From: Desulfovibrio sp.
Lineage (GTDB): Bacteria; Desulfobacterota; Desulfovibrionia; Desulfovibrionales; Desulfovibrionaceae
NCBI GenBank assembly: GCA_030145055.1
Contig: JAQYWK010000001.1
Coordinates: 124,001 to 188,000, forward strand
Direction: 5' to 3'
Length of the DNA stretch: 64,000 nucleotides
The notes beneath the pieces were generated by a model. The model saw nothing but the letters and a program-made list of their open reading frames with translations, searched no databases and had not been told where the DNA came from. Each line of letters begins with the position of its first letter. Position 1 is the stretch's first letter. Of the stretch, positions 1 to 11,096 are shown one piece after another. The position numbers were made by a program, and so were the translations under genes.

Positions 1-127
1 GAGCATTGTATACATAATAGAGCATAGATTCACCCAAAAGCGTCTTAAGTACTTTAGGCTTCTCAGAATGCATCCGTGTTCCTTTTCCTCCTGCAAGGAC
101 AAGAGCACAAGCAAATGAATCGGGCAT
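1..127 (-). CDS. glmU: GlmU, N-terminal fragment (runs off left edge)
   Basis: Only the first 42 codons lie in the window. The visible peptide carries the sugar-nucleotidyltransferase signature LAGGKGTRM followed by the conserved PKVL of the N-acetylglucosamine-1-phosphate uridyltransferase domain. Full-length GlmU makes UDP-GlcNAc in the cytoplasm for peptidoglycan and LPS. The ATG is preceded by CGGAG about 9 nt upstream, which supports this start. It follows the ATP synthase operon on the same strand, a common arrangement, but a strong terminator separates them, so it probably has its own promoter. Other nucleotidyltransferases share the motif. The MHSEKPKVL context favours GlmU. Confidence 0.8.
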   Translation of the reverse strand, partial: MPDSFACALVLAGGKGTRMHSEKPKVLKTLLGESMLYYVYNA

Positions 128-227
128 TATATTTTCTCCGTATTTGTTACTTGCAACGTGATATCAGTTTGCATTGAGAGAGTAAATGAACAAAGATTCA
201 AAATTCAAAATAATTAACTAAAATTTT

Positions 228-256
228 ATACTAATAACTGATTAAGACTTTCACAA
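228..256 (-). promoter_or_regulatory. Possible sigma-70 promoter for glmU
   Basis: On the minus strand TTGTGA (251-256) and TAGTAT (228-233) are separated by exactly 17 bp, in the AT-rich gap between the atp terminator and glmU. The hexamers are imperfect (4/6 each), so this is a reasonable but unproven promoter. Confidence 0.35.
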
Positions 257-316
257 ATCAATATTTATAACTATGCGTGTTTACAATGAAAGAAGTATCG
301 AAAAGGAATCACTAAC

Positions 317-352
317 AAAAAAAAGGAGCAGACTGTTGAACAGTCTGCTCCT
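317..352 (-). terminator. Intrinsic terminator of the ATP synthase operon
   Basis: A near-perfect palindrome with 14-bp arms (324-337 and 339-352), read on the minus strand, is followed at once by a run of eight T residues (317-324). It lies about 60 bp after the atpC stop codon and should end the atp transcript before glmU. Confidence 0.93.
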
Positions 353-413
353 GAGTAGCCATGGGGCTTTTGAGGCTGAAACCAAACTCTTGCGAGTTTA
401 TGTTTCGTGCATA

Positions 414-818
414 CTAGGCTGCATCTTTACAGCTAAGGCGAGAGATTGCTCTGTGAAGAGCAGCCTGCGCGCGAGCAGCTTCGATACGATCCTTTGCTTT
501 TTCCATACGGGCTTTCGCTTTATCCTGAGCTTTCTGAGCTCGAGCGATATCGATCTCAACGGCCTTTTCAGCAACTTCGGCTAAAATAGTCACTTTGTTG
601 TTTCCGACTTCAGCAAAGCCGCCGGATACGAATACATAGTGAGTACGGTTACCATCATTATAATGAAGGTTACCAATTCCGAGAGCTGAAAGGAAGGGTA
701 TATGATTGGCCATTATACCAAACTCACCCTCAATCCCAGGTGCGCCGACGTAGTCGACTTCCTGAGAAAGGACCTTGCGATCAGGAGTAACGATTTCCAA
801 GAGGAGCTTACTAGCCAT
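414..818 (-). CDS. atpC: ATP synthase F1 subunit epsilon
   Basis: A 134-residue protein with the usual epsilon architecture: an N-terminal beta-sandwich ([18 protein letters not shown], then [13 protein letters not shown] at about 27-39) and a C-terminal two-helix domain rich in Ala, Lys and Glu (about 85-134). Epsilon belongs to the central rotor stalk and modulates ATP hydrolysis by F1. It is the last gene of the atp operon, starts 14 bp after the atpD stop codon and is followed by the intrinsic terminator. Length and order are typical and nothing is unusual. Confidence 0.97.
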   Translation of the reverse strand: MASKLLLEIVTPDRKVLSQEVDYVGAPGIEGEFGIMANHIPFLSALGIGNLHYNDGNRTHYVFVSGGFAEVGNNKVTILAEVAEKAVEIDIARAQKAQDKAKARMEKAKDRIEAARAQAALHRAISRLSCKDAA

Positions 819-832
819 AATCGCGTCCTATG

Positions 833-2248
<1,416 letters not shown>

Positions 2249-2257
2249 CTAATATTA

Positions 2258-3136
2258 TCATTTCAACGCTTCCGCGCCGCCGACAATGTCCATAAGATCC
2301 GCAGTAATAGCGGCCTGCCTTGTTTTATTGTAAAGCAAAGTTAACGCATCAGACATATCATCGCATGCCCTTGTTGCATTATCCATTGCGGCCATACGTG
2401 CAGCGTGTTCGCTGGTAGACGTATCAAGAAGGCCACGATAGACTTGTACTTTCACAAAGCGAGGTAGAAGTTCCGCAAGAAGCCCTTCAACAGAAGGTTC
2501 GTAGATGTATTCGCCTTTAGCTTCGGTATCAACATCAACTTCAGCAGCAACGTCCGCGGACATTGGCATAAGCTTCAGAGTTGTCGGAGGCTGGGAGCCA
2601 ACACTTACAAACTTTCCGAAAACGAGGTAAACTTCATCAAGATCTTCTGCGAGGTAGGCATCAATAACCTTGTTGCCTACAGTGACCGCTAAGTTGAAGT
2701 CAAATGAGCCCATTTCGTCAGCGTATGCTTCAACGAGTTCGTACTCACTCTTCTTAACAGCTTCGCGGCCTTTCTTACCTACGCAGTAGAACTTTACAGT
2801 TAAACCTGCAGCCTTCTTTTCTGCGGCCAATTTCAAGGCCGAGTTTATCATATTGGTATTAAAACTACCGCAAAGTCCGCGATCGGAAGTTGCAAGCAAG
2901 ATGCCTACAGACTTGATCTCTTCATGGACTTCGAGCAGAGGGTGAACATTAGAGTCTACCCCGGCTGCTAGATCAGCAAGCATTTCATAGAACTTGTCTG
3001 CGTAAGGGCGGAAGCGATCAATTCTAGATTGAGCTCCACGCAACTTAGCGGACGCGACCATGTTCATAGCTTTGGTGATCTGCTTAGTCTTTTTAATACT
3101 GACTATTTGATTCTGGACATCCTTAAGAGAAGCCAT
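2258..3136 (-). CDS. atpG: ATP synthase F1 subunit gamma
   Basis: A 292-residue gamma subunit, the rotor shaft of F1. The N-terminal helix begins MASLKDVQNQIVSIKKTKQITKAMNMVAS, and the C-terminal helix holds the conserved ARMAAMDNAT..A and YNKTRQAAIT segments. The central Rossmann-like part contains the DRGLCGSFN motif (about 85-93). It lies between atpA (15 bp upstream) and atpD in the standard order. No truncation or insertion is seen. Confidence 0.98.
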   Translation of the reverse strand: MASLKDVQNQIVSIKKTKQITKAMNMVASAKLRGAQSRIDRFRPYADKFYEMLADLAAGVDSNVHPLLEVHEEIKSVGILLATSDRGLCGSFNTNMINSALKLAAEKKAAGLTVKFYCVGKKGREAVKKSEYELVEAYADEMGSFDFNLAVTVGNKVIDAYLAEDLDEVYLVFGKFVSVGSQPPTTLKLMPMSADVAAEVDVDTEAKGEYIYEPSVEGLLAELLPRFVKVQVYRGLLDTSTSEHAARMAAMDNATRACDDMSDALTLLYNKTRQAAITADLMDIVGGAEALK

Positions 3137-3151
3137 CAGTACCTCCCAGGA

Positions 3152-4660
3152 TTAAGCTGTGAAACCTTTTTTAAACTCTTCAAGAGCGGCCTTCAGCTTG
3201 CCTTCGAGCTCATCATCAAGAGCCTTTTTAGTCTTAATGCCTTCCATGATTTCTGGCTTGGCACTAGCTACGAACTCGAGGAGCTCTTCTTCGAACTTAC
3301 GAACGGCTGTTACAGGAATTTCGTCCATGTGGCCGCGAGTACCGGCGTACAAGGAGACAACCTGCTGAGCATCATTCATAGGCTGGAACTGAGGCTGCTT
3401 GAGAAGCTCAACCATGCGAGCACCACGATTCAGTTTCTGCTGAGTCGCTTTATCAAGGTCGGAACCGAAAGCAGCAAACGCTGCGAGTTCACGGTACTGA
3501 GCAAGGTCAAGACGGAGTGTACCGGCAACCTGCTTCATAGCCTTGGTCTGAGCTGCACCACCAACACGGGAAACGGACAGACCTACGTTAATAGCTGGAC
3601 GAATACCGGAGTTGAACAAGTTAGGCTCAAGGTAAACCTGACCATCAGTAATGGAAATTACGTTAGTCGGGATATATGCGGAGACGTCACCAGCCTGAGT
3701 TTCAATGATAGGCAATGCTGTCAAAGAACCTGCACCAAGGCTGTCGTTTACTTTACAAGAACGCTCGAGAAGACGCGAATGTAAGTAGAAAACATCACCA
3801 GGGAACGCTTCACGACCTGGAGGACGACGAAGCAAGAGAGACATCTGTCTGTATGCAACAGCCTGCTTAGATAGATCATCATAACAGATAAGAGCGTGAT
3901 TACCACCGTCACGGTAGTATTCAGCCATTGTAGCACCTGTGTATGCAGAAATGAACTGCAAAGGAGCTGGCTCTGATGCTGTAGCAGAAATGATTGTGGT
4001 ATATTCCATTGCGCCGTGCTTACGGAGAATGTCAGCAACAAGTGCAACCGCTGCTTTCTTCTGTCCGATAGCTACGTAGAAACAATGAATTCCAGACTCT
4101 TTCTGAGCGAGGATAGCATCAAGACAAACCGCGGTCTTACCAACCTGACGGTCACCAATGATGAGTTCGCGCTGTCCACGTCCAACTGGAGTCATTGCGT
4201 CGATAGCCTTGAGGCCTGTGTACATTGGTTCATGTACGGACTTACGAGCGATGATACCAGGAGCTTTAAGCTCAACTGGGCGAGTTTCAGTAGAATCGAT
4301 TGGTCCGAGTCCATCAATTGGCTGACCGAGTGGGTTGACTACGCGTCCCATAACAGCCGGTCCAACAGGAACGGAGAAAAGTTTACCAGTACGTTTTACT
4401 GGGTCACCTTCTTTAATTTCAGTATCGTCTCCGAGGAGAGCAACACCAACGTTATCTTCTTCAAGGTTGAGAACCATGCCCATGAGGCCGCCAGGAAACT
4501 CGAGGAGTTCCATAGCCATTGCGTTCTCAACACCGTGTACACGAGCGATACCATCACCAACTGAGAGGACGGTACCTGTTTCGCTCATTTCGACCTTAGA
4601 CTCATAATTCTGAATCTGATCTTCAATGATTTTGCTGATTTCTTCCGCTTTAATCTGCAT
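3152..4660 (-). CDS. atpA: ATP synthase F1 subunit alpha
   Basis: A 502-residue non-catalytic nucleotide-binding subunit. The Walker A motif GDRQVGKT is at about 169-176, and the [13 protein letters not shown] signature is present. The start is placed at the ATG of [12 protein letters not shown], with an AAGGGG ribosome-binding site about 11 nt upstream. A GTG four codons earlier would overlap the atpH stop codon and gives no better spacing. The gene follows atpH by 4 bp, which suggests translational coupling. Length and sequence are those of standard bacterial AtpA. Confidence 0.98.
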   Translation of the reverse strand: MQIKAEEISKIIEDQIQNYESKVEMSETGTVLSVGDGIARVHGVENAMAMELLEFPGGLMGMVLNLEEDNVGVALLGDDTEIKEGDPVKRTGKLFSVPVGPAVMGRVVNPLGQPIDGLGPIDSTETRPVELKAPGIIARKSVHEPMYTGLKAIDAMTPVGRGQRELIIGDRQVGKTAVCLDAILAQKESGIHCFYVAIGQKKAAVALVADILRKHGAMEYTTIISATASEPAPLQFISAYTGATMAEYYRDGGNHALICYDDLSKQAVAYRQMSLLLRRPPGREAFPGDVFYLHSRLLERSCKVNDSLGAGSLTALPIIETQAGDVSAYIPTNVISITDGQVYLEPNLFNSGIRPAINVGLSVSRVGGAAQTKAMKQVAGTLRLDLAQYRELAAFAAFGSDLDKATQQKLNRGARMVELLKQPQFQPMNDAQQVVSLYAGTRGHMDEIPVTAVRKFEEELLEFVASAKPEIMEGIKTKKALDDELEGKLKAALEEFKKGFTA

Positions 4661-4664
4661 GGCC

Positions 4665-5216
4665 CTACACACCCCTTTTAATCTGTTCTTTCATCATTTG
4701 CAGCTGAGCGCGAATACTTGCATCAAGAACTTTGTCTCCAACCTGAAGAACGACTCCGCCAAGGATGTCATTGTTCATAGTAAACTCAAGTTCGAGTTTA
4801 CATTTAAGTTGATCTTCGAGACGTTCTCTGATTTCAATCTGACGCTTATCAGTCAGCTTGATCGCAGTCACGAGTTTACCTCGGACGACACCTTGGATAG
4901 TATCTAGCATTCCTGAATAGTCACTTGCTATTTCAGGAAGGCAGTCAAGCCTACCCTTGTCGGCCAAAAGGTTGCAAAAGTTTTTAACCACAGGTCCTGC
5001 CGAAATCTTTTCCAGCAGTTTACCAAGTACGGCTTTCTTTTCTGCCGCACTGAAAACTGGATTCTGAAAGAGCCTCAGGGCCTCCGGGGAATCTTCCAGG
5101 ATCTGGGATAAATCGGCTAGTGCCTTACCGTACGCCGCGAGATCTGCTTCTCCCTGCTTCTGGCCAACAGAGAACAGTGCCTTAGCATATCTGCGTGAGA
5201 CTATGTTCCCGGTCAA
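4665..5216 (-). CDS. atpH: ATP synthase F1 subunit delta (OSCP)
   Basis: A 183-residue delta subunit of the peripheral stalk. The N-terminal [13 protein letters not shown] helix and the C-terminal [21 protein letters not shown] block are hallmarks of the family. It is read from a TTG that overlaps the TGA stop of atpF (TTGA), so it is probably translated by termination-reinitiation. It connects F1 to the b/b' stalk. Confidence 0.96.
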   Translation of the reverse strand: MTGNIVSRRYAKALFSVGQKQGEADLAAYGKALADLSQILEDSPEALRLFQNPVFSAAEKKAVLGKLLEKISAGPVVKNFCNLLADKGRLDCLPEIASDYSGMLDTIQGVVRGKLVTAIKLTDKRQIEIRERLEDQLKCKLELEFTMNNDILGGVVLQVGDKVLDASIRAQLQMMKEQIKRGV

Positions 5217-5785
5217 TTTAGCACCACCTTTGTTAAGTATTCATCCACAAGAGTCTCATGCTGAGCTTTGGTTAATTTGCTTTTAACAATCTTCTCAGCG
5301 GCTTCAATGACTTTATCAGCCATTTCTTCGCGCATTTCGTCGAGTGCTACAACAAATTCCTGCTCAGCGGAGACTTTCGCTTGAGCTTTTAACTGCTCAG
5401 CGCTTTGTTCTGCCTTCTGGATAATTGCAACTTTAATAGATTCGCCCTGGCTTCTGGCTTCAGAAAGGATAGCATCCTTTTCCTGTTCCAGATTTGCAAT
5501 ACTCTTTTCCACGTCCTGCAACTTCTTTTCTGCTGCGACCTTACGGTCTTTCAGATCCTGAAGTTCCTGCTTAATTCCAGCCTGGCGACCTTTAAAGAGT
5601 CCGGCAATTTTCTCGCCGGCAAACTTGTAAAGTATTCCAAGAACTAAAATCAAGTTAAGGACGCGCCAAGTAAAGTTCATCCAGGGAATCTCATGTTCCC
5701 CCGCTCCACCACTGGCAAAGGCTGCGCCTGCTGCCAATAATGCAGTAAGAGTGGCAATTGCCATGATCATGTGTTTCCGCTTCAA
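5213..5785 (-). CDS. atpF: ATP synthase Fo subunit b
   Basis: A 190-residue peripheral-stalk subunit. The reading frame is open further upstream, but the TTG at 5785 has GAAGGGGG six bases before it and gives a sensible N-terminus: a signal-like hydrophobic stretch (about 6-24, ending AFASGG), then the membrane helix (about 37-52) and a long charged coiled coil. A second N-terminal hydrophobic segment is seen in deltaproteobacterial b subunits and may be cleaved. The stop codon overlaps the atpH start. Together with b' it forms a heterodimeric stator. Confidence 0.94.
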   Translation of the reverse strand: MKRKHMIMAIATLTALLAAGAAFASGGAGEHEIPWMNFTWRVLNLILVLGILYKFAGEKIAGLFKGRQAGIKQELQDLKDRKVAAEKKLQDVEKSIANLEQEKDAILSEARSQGESIKVAIIQKAEQSAEQLKAQAKVSAEQEFVVALDEMREEMADKVIEAAEKIVKSKLTKAQHETLVDEYLTKVVLN

Positions 5786-5813
5786 GGCTAACCCCCTTCG
5801 ATATTGATTAGGC

Positions 5814-6230
5814 CTAGCCAAGAACCTTGGCTGTAACCTTCTGAGCAAAAGCTTCGATCTCACCATCAAGAACTTTCAAGGCTGCACCTTTTTCGGATGC
5901 AACTTCTGCACGGGCATCTTTCATGGTCGTCGCTGCGACCTTACCTGCGCTAGAAAGTAAAACCTGCTCTTCTTTGGCACCCTGTTCTTTAAAGTCGTTC
6001 CGGATTTCCATACCCTCTCTGCGAGTACCATCCAGAGCGGCTTCATAGTCTTTGACCTTCAAATCAGCCGATGTTGTAAAATTTTCAACATCAGAAAGCT
6101 GAGCACTCATAAGCTCAGAACGCTTTCTAATAATTTCACGAATCGGACGAAACATAAGAAGGTTGAGAACAAGAAGGGTGATGATGAAGTTTGCTAACTG
6201 GATAAAAAAGCTAATATCTAAATCAATCAT
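5814..6230 (-). CDS. atpF': ATP synthase Fo subunit b'
   Basis: A 138-residue second stator subunit. The single membrane helix (about 8-27) contains IQLANFIITLLVLNLLMFRPI, close to the b/b' consensus, and a coiled coil follows to the C-terminus. It is the first gene of the operon, preceded by a good promoter. Separate b and b' genes are typical of photosynthetic bacteria and of many deltaproteobacteria. No atpB (a) or atpE (c) gene is adjacent, so these must be encoded elsewhere. Confidence 0.92.
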   Translation of the reverse strand: MIDLDISFFIQLANFIITLLVLNLLMFRPIREIIRKRSELMSAQLSDVENFTTSADLKVKDYEAALDGTRREGMEIRNDFKEQGAKEEQVLLSSAGKVAATTMKDARAEVASEKGAALKVLDGEIEAFAQKVTAKVLG

Positions 6231-6275
6231 GCCTGCTCCCGAAAAGGTTGTGAATTTTTGTCCAAAGTCAGTCGC

Positions 6276-6304
6276 CCTCTAGCTTTTATTCAAAGTCATG
6301 TCAA
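6276..6304 (-). promoter_or_regulatory. Probable sigma-70 promoter of the atp operon
   Basis: On the minus strand a perfect TTGACA (6299-6304) is followed after 17 bp by TAGAGG (6276-6281). The site lies about 45 bp upstream of the first operon gene. The -10 element is weak but position and spacing are good. Confidence 0.55.
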
Positions 6305-6372
6305 CGGGTTTTTCATTTTGAACTGCTTACTCAAACCTATCCAAGCCCCGTAAATACTGGCTTGTTAAAAAA

Positions 6373-6786
6373 TTAACTTATTTCTTCAGTTTCAGATGGA
6401 GTCGTCTCAGACCCGTTAGAACTCATAATAACACGCCCTTCCAAAACCGCTCCTTCTTCCACAACTAGAACCGGAGTAACCAGATTCCCTTGAAGGTTTG
6501 CAGTCTTGTGAAGAACAGCTTTATCACTCGCGTAAACTTCACCTGTAACTTTCCCGCTCAAAACGAGCTGACCAATCCTCAAAACACCTTCAACTTGAGC
6601 GTCCTTACCAACAACAAGAGTCCCTTCGGACTCAACTTCACCGCTGAAGTTACCGTCAATACGCACTGCGCCCTGAAAATTAAGCTTCCCTTGATAATCA
6701 GTTCCACTACCTAGAAAAGCATTTATTTCATCTCTTGCCATTTGTGCTCCTTTCCCCTCAGCGCCGGATTTTGAAAAACCAAACAT
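6373..6786 (-). CDS. Bactofilin (polymer-forming cytoskeletal protein)
   Basis: A 137-residue bactofilin-family (CcmA/DUF583) protein. A short polar N-terminus is followed by a right-handed beta-helix core from about residue 28 (YQGKLNFQGAVRIDGNFSGEVES) to 118. The repeating hydrophobic/glycine pattern and the GKVTGEVYA segment are diagnostic. Bactofilins self-assemble without nucleotide and commonly organise local cell-wall synthesis. It starts 5 bp after rodA, so it is the last gene of the elongasome operon, which suggests a role in cell shape. It could be called ccmA, but that symbol is shared with cytochrome c maturation. Confidence 0.9.
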   Translation of the reverse strand: MFGFSKSGAEGKGAQMARDEINAFLGSGTDYQGKLNFQGAVRIDGNFSGEVESEGTLVVGKDAQVEGVLRIGQLVLSGKVTGEVYASDKAVLHKTANLQGNLVTPVLVVEEGAVLEGRVIMSSNGSETTPSETEEIS

Positions 6787-6791
6787 TCGGC

Positions 6792-7907
6792 TTACCCCTG
6801 TTTAAATACGTAACGTCTCATGGAAACATTTAATACGAGTCCTACGAGACAAAAATTCACCACAGTGGCGCTGCCACCGTAGCTTATGAATGGTAGAGGG
6901 ATGCCTACTACCGGCATTAATCCGAGCACCATACCCATATTGATAAGGATTTGCCAGAAGAAATAGAAGAACACGCCAGCCGCGAGATAACTTCCAAATA
7001 AATCCTTGGCATCCCTAGCAGTTACAACCATTTGATACAAAAAAACACAAAAGAGGCTTAAAAGAGACATTGCTCCGACAAACCCCCATTCTTCACCGAA
7101 AACAGCAATCGCAAAATCTGTGTGTTTTTCCGGCAAAAATCTTAATTGACTCTGAGTTCCGCCAAGAAAACCTTTACCCCAAACACGACCTGAACCAATT
7201 GCAATTTCAGATTGAATAATATGATAACCAGCCCCCAAAGGATCGCTGGCAGGGTCCATAAATGATACTACTCGGCGCTTCTGATAATCGTGCATAAAAA
7301 GCCATCCAATAGGGATAATACATGGAATTGCAACAGCCATAGTTTTAAAAACTGTGGATGTTAAACCTCTGTATAAAATCATCCCCCCCAGAATGAGCAA
7401 TATATTCAACCCTGAACCAAGGTCAGGCTGTAAAATAACCATCCCGGCAGGCACAAGACCTACACCGACAACATATGCCAGTTTACTGAATCTTAAGGGC
7501 TCTGAATCTTGTGATAATATCCTTGCGCCAATAATTAATATGGTAATTTTAGCAAGTTCACTTGGCTGAAAATTAAAAAAACCTAAATCAAGCCAGCGAC
7601 GAGCTCCATAAATTGTTTTCCCGGCAAACGGAACGGCCATCAGCAGAAGTACTGTCACAATAAACAGGGGCCAAGCAATTGTTTTCAAGTGCCTATAATC
7701 AAAGAGCATAAAAGTAATCATTCCACCAAAGCCCATTAATCCCCAAATAAGCTGCTTCTGATAAAATGAATTAACACTCATGCCGTCTTCCATACGGAAT
7801 CCGCTTGCAGAATAAAGGTTCATTACCCCTACAAAAAACAACAAACCCGCAAGTCCGAGCAAAAACCAATTCATATGGATGAGTAATCGTCTGTCAATTG
7901 GCGACAT
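6792..7907 (-). CDS. rodA: Rod-shape determining protein RodA (SEDS glycosyltransferase)
   Basis: A 371-residue polytopic membrane protein of the SEDS family, which polymerises lipid II in the elongasome. About ten hydrophobic segments are visible, and conserved SEDS stretches include FQPSELAK (about 115-122), LPEKHTDFAIAVFGEE and GIPLPFISYGGSA near the C-terminus. The start codon overlaps the mrdA stop (TAATG), so the RodA-PBP2 pair is translationally coupled. The conserved Asp of the active cavity lies within EKHTDF. Confidence 0.97.
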   Translation of the reverse strand: MSPIDRRLLIHMNWFLLGLAGLLFFVGVMNLYSASGFRMEDGMSVNSFYQKQLIWGLMGFGGMITFMLFDYRHLKTIAWPLFIVTVLLLMAVPFAGKTIYGARRWLDLGFFNFQPSELAKITILIIGARILSQDSEPLRFSKLAYVVGVGLVPAGMVILQPDLGSGLNILLILGGMILYRGLTSTVFKTMAVAIPCIIPIGWLFMHDYQKRRVVSFMDPASDPLGAGYHIIQSEIAIGSGRVWGKGFLGGTQSQLRFLPEKHTDFAIAVFGEEWGFVGAMSLLSLFCVFLYQMVVTARDAKDLFGSYLAAGVFFYFFWQILINMGMVLGLMPVVGIPLPFISYGGSATVVNFCLVGLVLNVSMRRYVFKQG

Positions 7908-9718
7908 TAGTCTCTCACCGCCTCGCCTTTCGGCTTTTTAACATAAAGCTGCTCATACAGAGCCTTTACAATCGGGCCTGCACCAGATCCGCCGTGAAGA
8001 CCGTGTTCGACCATGCAGATAATCACATACCGTTCAGTTCCCTTTTCTGCGAAACTGGCCATCCACGCATGATCCCTATATTTATAGGGAATATCCTCGT
8101 CTTTCATTTTTTTCAGCTCATCTGTGAGCTTAACAACCTGAGCTGTCCCTGTTTTACCACCTACAACGATTCCTTTCATGCGCAGCCTTCGTGCAGTTCC
8201 GTGCGGCCCATCAACAGTTTCAATCATAGCTTTTCTAATTAACTGTAACTGTGCCTCACTCAAAGGCAAACGGCCTTGCTCTTCCGCAGGCTCTCCCGCC
8301 AAAAGTTGGGGCCTGAGCAATCTTCCCCCATTTATGATGGAAGAAACGAACCTAGCCACCTGTAAAGGAGATGTAAGGGCATAACCCTGCCCGATAGCAA
8401 GATTTAAATTCTCACCAGGATGCCAAATCTCACCGAAACGTTTCCGTTTCCATGCGCGAGTCGGAATAAGGCCGGAGTTTTCATGTGGTAGAGAAATCCC
8501 TGTCTTCTTTCCAAAACCAGCTTTAAAGGCAAATTCACTTATGCGATCAACTCCGAGCTTCATGCCGAGCTTATAGAAATAGACATCACAGGACTGAACC
8601 AGAGCCTGCTCCATATTTACATCGCCATGCCCATATTTTTTCCAGCAGCGAAAAACATATTTTCCGAGCTTAACAAAACCAGGGCAATAAACCGTTTCTT
8701 TAAGGTTAATTGCATTGTAATGGAGCCCTGCAGCAGCTACCGCCAGTTTAAAAACTGACCCCGGAGGGTAGACACTTTGAATAACTCTGTTCTGTAGAGG
8801 ATGCATTGGATTATTCTGTAAAGCCGCCCAGTCTTTGCGACTGAAACCGGTCGTAAATAAATTATTGTCGTATGACGGAGCACTGACAAAAGCCAATATT
8901 TGGCCATTATCAGGGTTCATGACTACGACAGCGCCAGCCTTACCTTCCAGAAGCTTTCCACCAAGGGTTTGAAGCTCTATATCTATAGAAAGATCAATAT
9001 CTTCACCTGCAACAGGCGGATTTAAAATTCTCTCTTTCAAACGTCTGCCCGTGGCATCAACCTCACCCTGCCTGCGTCCCTTTACGCCACGAAATCTCTT
9101 TTCGAGCATATATTCCAGGCCCTGCTTGCCAGTAAAATCACCAACAGCTAACCCATCGTCAGCTTCAAGCTCTTCTTCTGTGGACTCCGCAACGTAGCCC
9201 AGTACATGGGACAACAACGGACCCTGAAGATATTTGCGCCTAGACCGGACAACAACCTCAAGACCAGGCCAATGCAAAGCATTAGCCTCAATTATGGCAA
9301 CCTGTTTAAAGGTCAAATTAGGTATGAGTATTAATGGCTCAAATGGCTTAACGCGTTTGCGGGACTTCTTGAAAACGTCTTTAAGTTTAGCAAGCTCCAC
9401 GCCAGTCCACTCAGATACTGTGAGCATAGTAGCATCAAGATCTTTACAATCCTCGCGTACTAAACCGAGTGCGTAAGCGGGTTCGTTAAGAGCAAGCAGT
9501 TTGCCATCACGATCCCGGATCAATCCGCGAGGAGCATACAGCCGATCCTGTCTGAGCTGGTTATTTTTAGCCTGTTGTTCGAAATAATCGCCTTTATGGA
9601 TTTGCAAAAACCAGAAGCGTAGCGCAAAAATAAAAAAAAGCAGGAGTATAAGCCCCTGTAATAACAGCAAGCCCGTTTTGGGGGGCTGCTGTGATTTTGA
9701 ATCATGCAGAGAACTCAT
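7907..9718 (-). CDS. mrdA: Penicillin-binding protein 2 (PBP2)
   Basis: A 603-residue class B transpeptidase that crosslinks peptidoglycan in the elongasome. One N-terminal membrane helix (about 17-38) precedes the pedestal domain and the transpeptidase domain. The three catalytic motifs are present: SxxK at 321-324 (SVFK), SxN as SCD at 376-378, and KTG at 522-524. The SCD variant of SxN is found in PBP2 proteins. The 5' end overlaps mreD by 17 bp and the 3' end overlaps rodA. Confidence 0.97.
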   Translation of the reverse strand: MSSLHDSKSQQPPKTGLLLLQGLILLLFFIFALRFWFLQIHKGDYFEQQAKNNQLRQDRLYAPRGLIRDRDGKLLALNEPAYALGLVREDCKDLDATMLTVSEWTGVELAKLKDVFKKSRKRVKPFEPLILIPNLTFKQVAIIEANALHWPGLEVVVRSRRKYLQGPLLSHVLGYVAESTEEELEADDGLAVGDFTGKQGLEYMLEKRFRGVKGRRQGEVDATGRRLKERILNPPVAGEDIDLSIDIELQTLGGKLLEGKAGAVVVMNPDNGQILAFVSAPSYDNNLFTTGFSRKDWAALQNNPMHPLQNRVIQSVYPPGSVFKLAVAAAGLHYNAINLKETVYCPGFVKLGKYVFRCWKKYGHGDVNMEQALVQSCDVYFYKLGMKLGVDRISEFAFKAGFGKKTGISLPHENSGLIPTRAWKRKRFGEIWHPGENLNLAIGQGYALTSPLQVARFVSSIINGGRLLRPQLLAGEPAEEQGRLPLSEAQLQLIRKAMIETVDGPHGTARRLRMKGIVVGGKTGTAQVVKLTDELKKMKDEDIPYKYRDHAWMASFAEKGTERYVIICMVEHGLHGGSGAGPIVKALYEQLYVKKPKGEAVRD

Positions 9719-10166
9719 GCTTCAACCGTTCCGGATAGATATATTTGAGGAAAGCCCACTCAAGCGGGAATATAAGAAATTGCAGAACCCCTTCCAAAAA
9801 ATAACGGTCAGCCGTCCACTGCATATCAGCAAGAACAGCCATCATACCTATAAGAAGAGGGTGTAATATACCAAGCCCGGCTCCGCAAAGAATTGCAAAC
9901 ATCAGGCTCTGTACATCAAAGAACATTGCTCCGCAGCGGTATAAAGCAACAATGGAAGAGTACCACAATATTGAATAGCCAAACGGAAGACCGCCAAGCC
10001 CTTCTTGTATAAGTGACCACACAATCAGCAGCCAAAAAAATAAAGTTTTCCTCTCAAGTTGAATACACAGCAAAAGGCCCGGAGCCAAAAAATCCACCCC
10101 GGGAACGAACCGTTGCGCCCATATTCCGGCAATGGTGAAAACTGTCCACCATGCGACAGACAACAT
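9702..10166 (-). CDS. mreD: Rod-shape determining protein MreD
   Basis: A 154-residue integral membrane protein with about five hydrophobic segments. Sequence conservation is weak, as usual for MreD. The call rests on size, hydropathy, the LIQEGLGGLPFGYSILWY stretch (resembling the conserved QD...PFG...L block) and its position between mreC and mrdA. It starts 1 bp after the mreC stop codon. It is a membrane component of the elongation machinery and interacts with MreC and PBP2. Confidence 0.88.
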   Translation of the reverse strand: MLSVAWWTVFTIAGIWAQRFVPGVDFLAPGLLLCIQLERKTLFFWLLIVWSLIQEGLGGLPFGYSILWYSSIVALYRCGAMFFDVQSLMFAILCGAGLGILHPLLIGMMAVLADMQWTADRYFLEGVLQFLIFPLEWAFLKYIYPERLKHEFSA

Positions 10167-10167
10167 A

Positions 10168-11013
10168 TTAGTTTACTCCCGCAGATGTTGAGTTCGAAGT
10201 AGCGTTTCTATGGAGCAAAAGAATCTCTTCTGTATTTTCCATATCCACCAGCGGCACAGCTTCCACTTTTAAAAATAATGATATATCCGAGCGCTCTACA
10301 GATGTAACCTTCGCAACAGGAAGACCGGGAGGATAAAGCCCAGCAAGTCCCGATGTCACGAGAATTTCACCTTCTGAAACAGGCGCATTGAGCTTCATAT
10401 ATTTAACATTAAGAATTTCACCTTCGCCGGTTCCAGATAATAATCCAGTTGACCTGTGAAGCTGTCCTCGAACGGAAATTCTACTATTGAGGTCTGTGAT
10501 CAGCATCGCCTTTGAAGCACTTAAGCCTGGTTGTACGACTCTGCCGACAATGCCGAGAGGTGTCAGGACAGGAGTATCAGGTAAAACACCCGAAACAGAT
10601 CCTTTGCTAATAATAATTGAATCTAAAGCGGCAGAAGGACCCATTCTGTGAGCAATAACTCTAGCTCCATCGACATACCACCCTTCAACAGGTGAAAAAT
10701 GGAGCAGCGCTTGAAGCCTGCCAGCTTCTTCGGCTTTCTCTCTAAGCGTCATAATTTCCAGACGCATCAGATCATTTTGCGAACTTAGCCGGTCGTTAGT
10801 CTGCTTTAGACCAACAAGATAAACATATCGGTCCAGGAAATCTACAGAGCGGTCATGTACCCACTCTCCGGGCCACAACGACCACTTAACAATTTCAAGT
10901 CCTGTATAATCAGCTAAACGGTCGAGCTGACCTGACCGCAGATTCCACGAGTAAAAGCTGAGGTAGATGAATAAGCCTAAAATGAGGGCTATAGCGGTAT
11001 GCTTGAGCTTCAA
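10168..11013 (-). CDS. mreC: Rod-shape determining protein MreC
   Basis: A 281-residue protein with one N-terminal membrane helix (about 7-24), a periplasmic coiled coil (about 68-102) and a C-terminal beta domain with the family blocks PVLTPLGIVGRVV and LITDLNSRISV. It links MreB inside the cell to PBP2 outside. The start is a TTG with GAGG about 6 nt upstream. A 171-bp spacer containing an inverted repeat separates it from mreB. Confidence 0.95.
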   Translation of the reverse strand: MKLKHTAIALILGLFIYLSFYSWNLRSGQLDRLADYTGLEIVKWSLWPGEWVHDRSVDFLDRYVYLVGLKQTNDRLSSQNDLMRLEIMTLREKAEEAGRLQALLHFSPVEGWYVDGARVIAHRMGPSAALDSIIISKGSVSGVLPDTPVLTPLGIVGRVVQPGLSASKAMLITDLNSRISVRGQLHRSTGLLSGTGEGEILNVKYMKLNAPVSEGEILVTSGLAGLYPPGLPVAKVTSVERSDISLFLKVEAVPLVDMENTEEILLLHRNATSNSTSAGVN

Positions 11014-11096
11014 ACTAAATCCTCTAGCTTATTTAAATGGAGATTGTGCAAAACAAAAAAAAATGCGCCGACTGACACAACAAAGCATCTTTCTAA

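Noticed and set aside
3029-3784. Long open frame (251 codons) on the plus strand opposite atpG/atpA
   Set aside because: It is fully antisense to two highly conserved ATP synthase genes, has no ribosome-binding site and no recognisable product. It arises from the codon use of the real genes.
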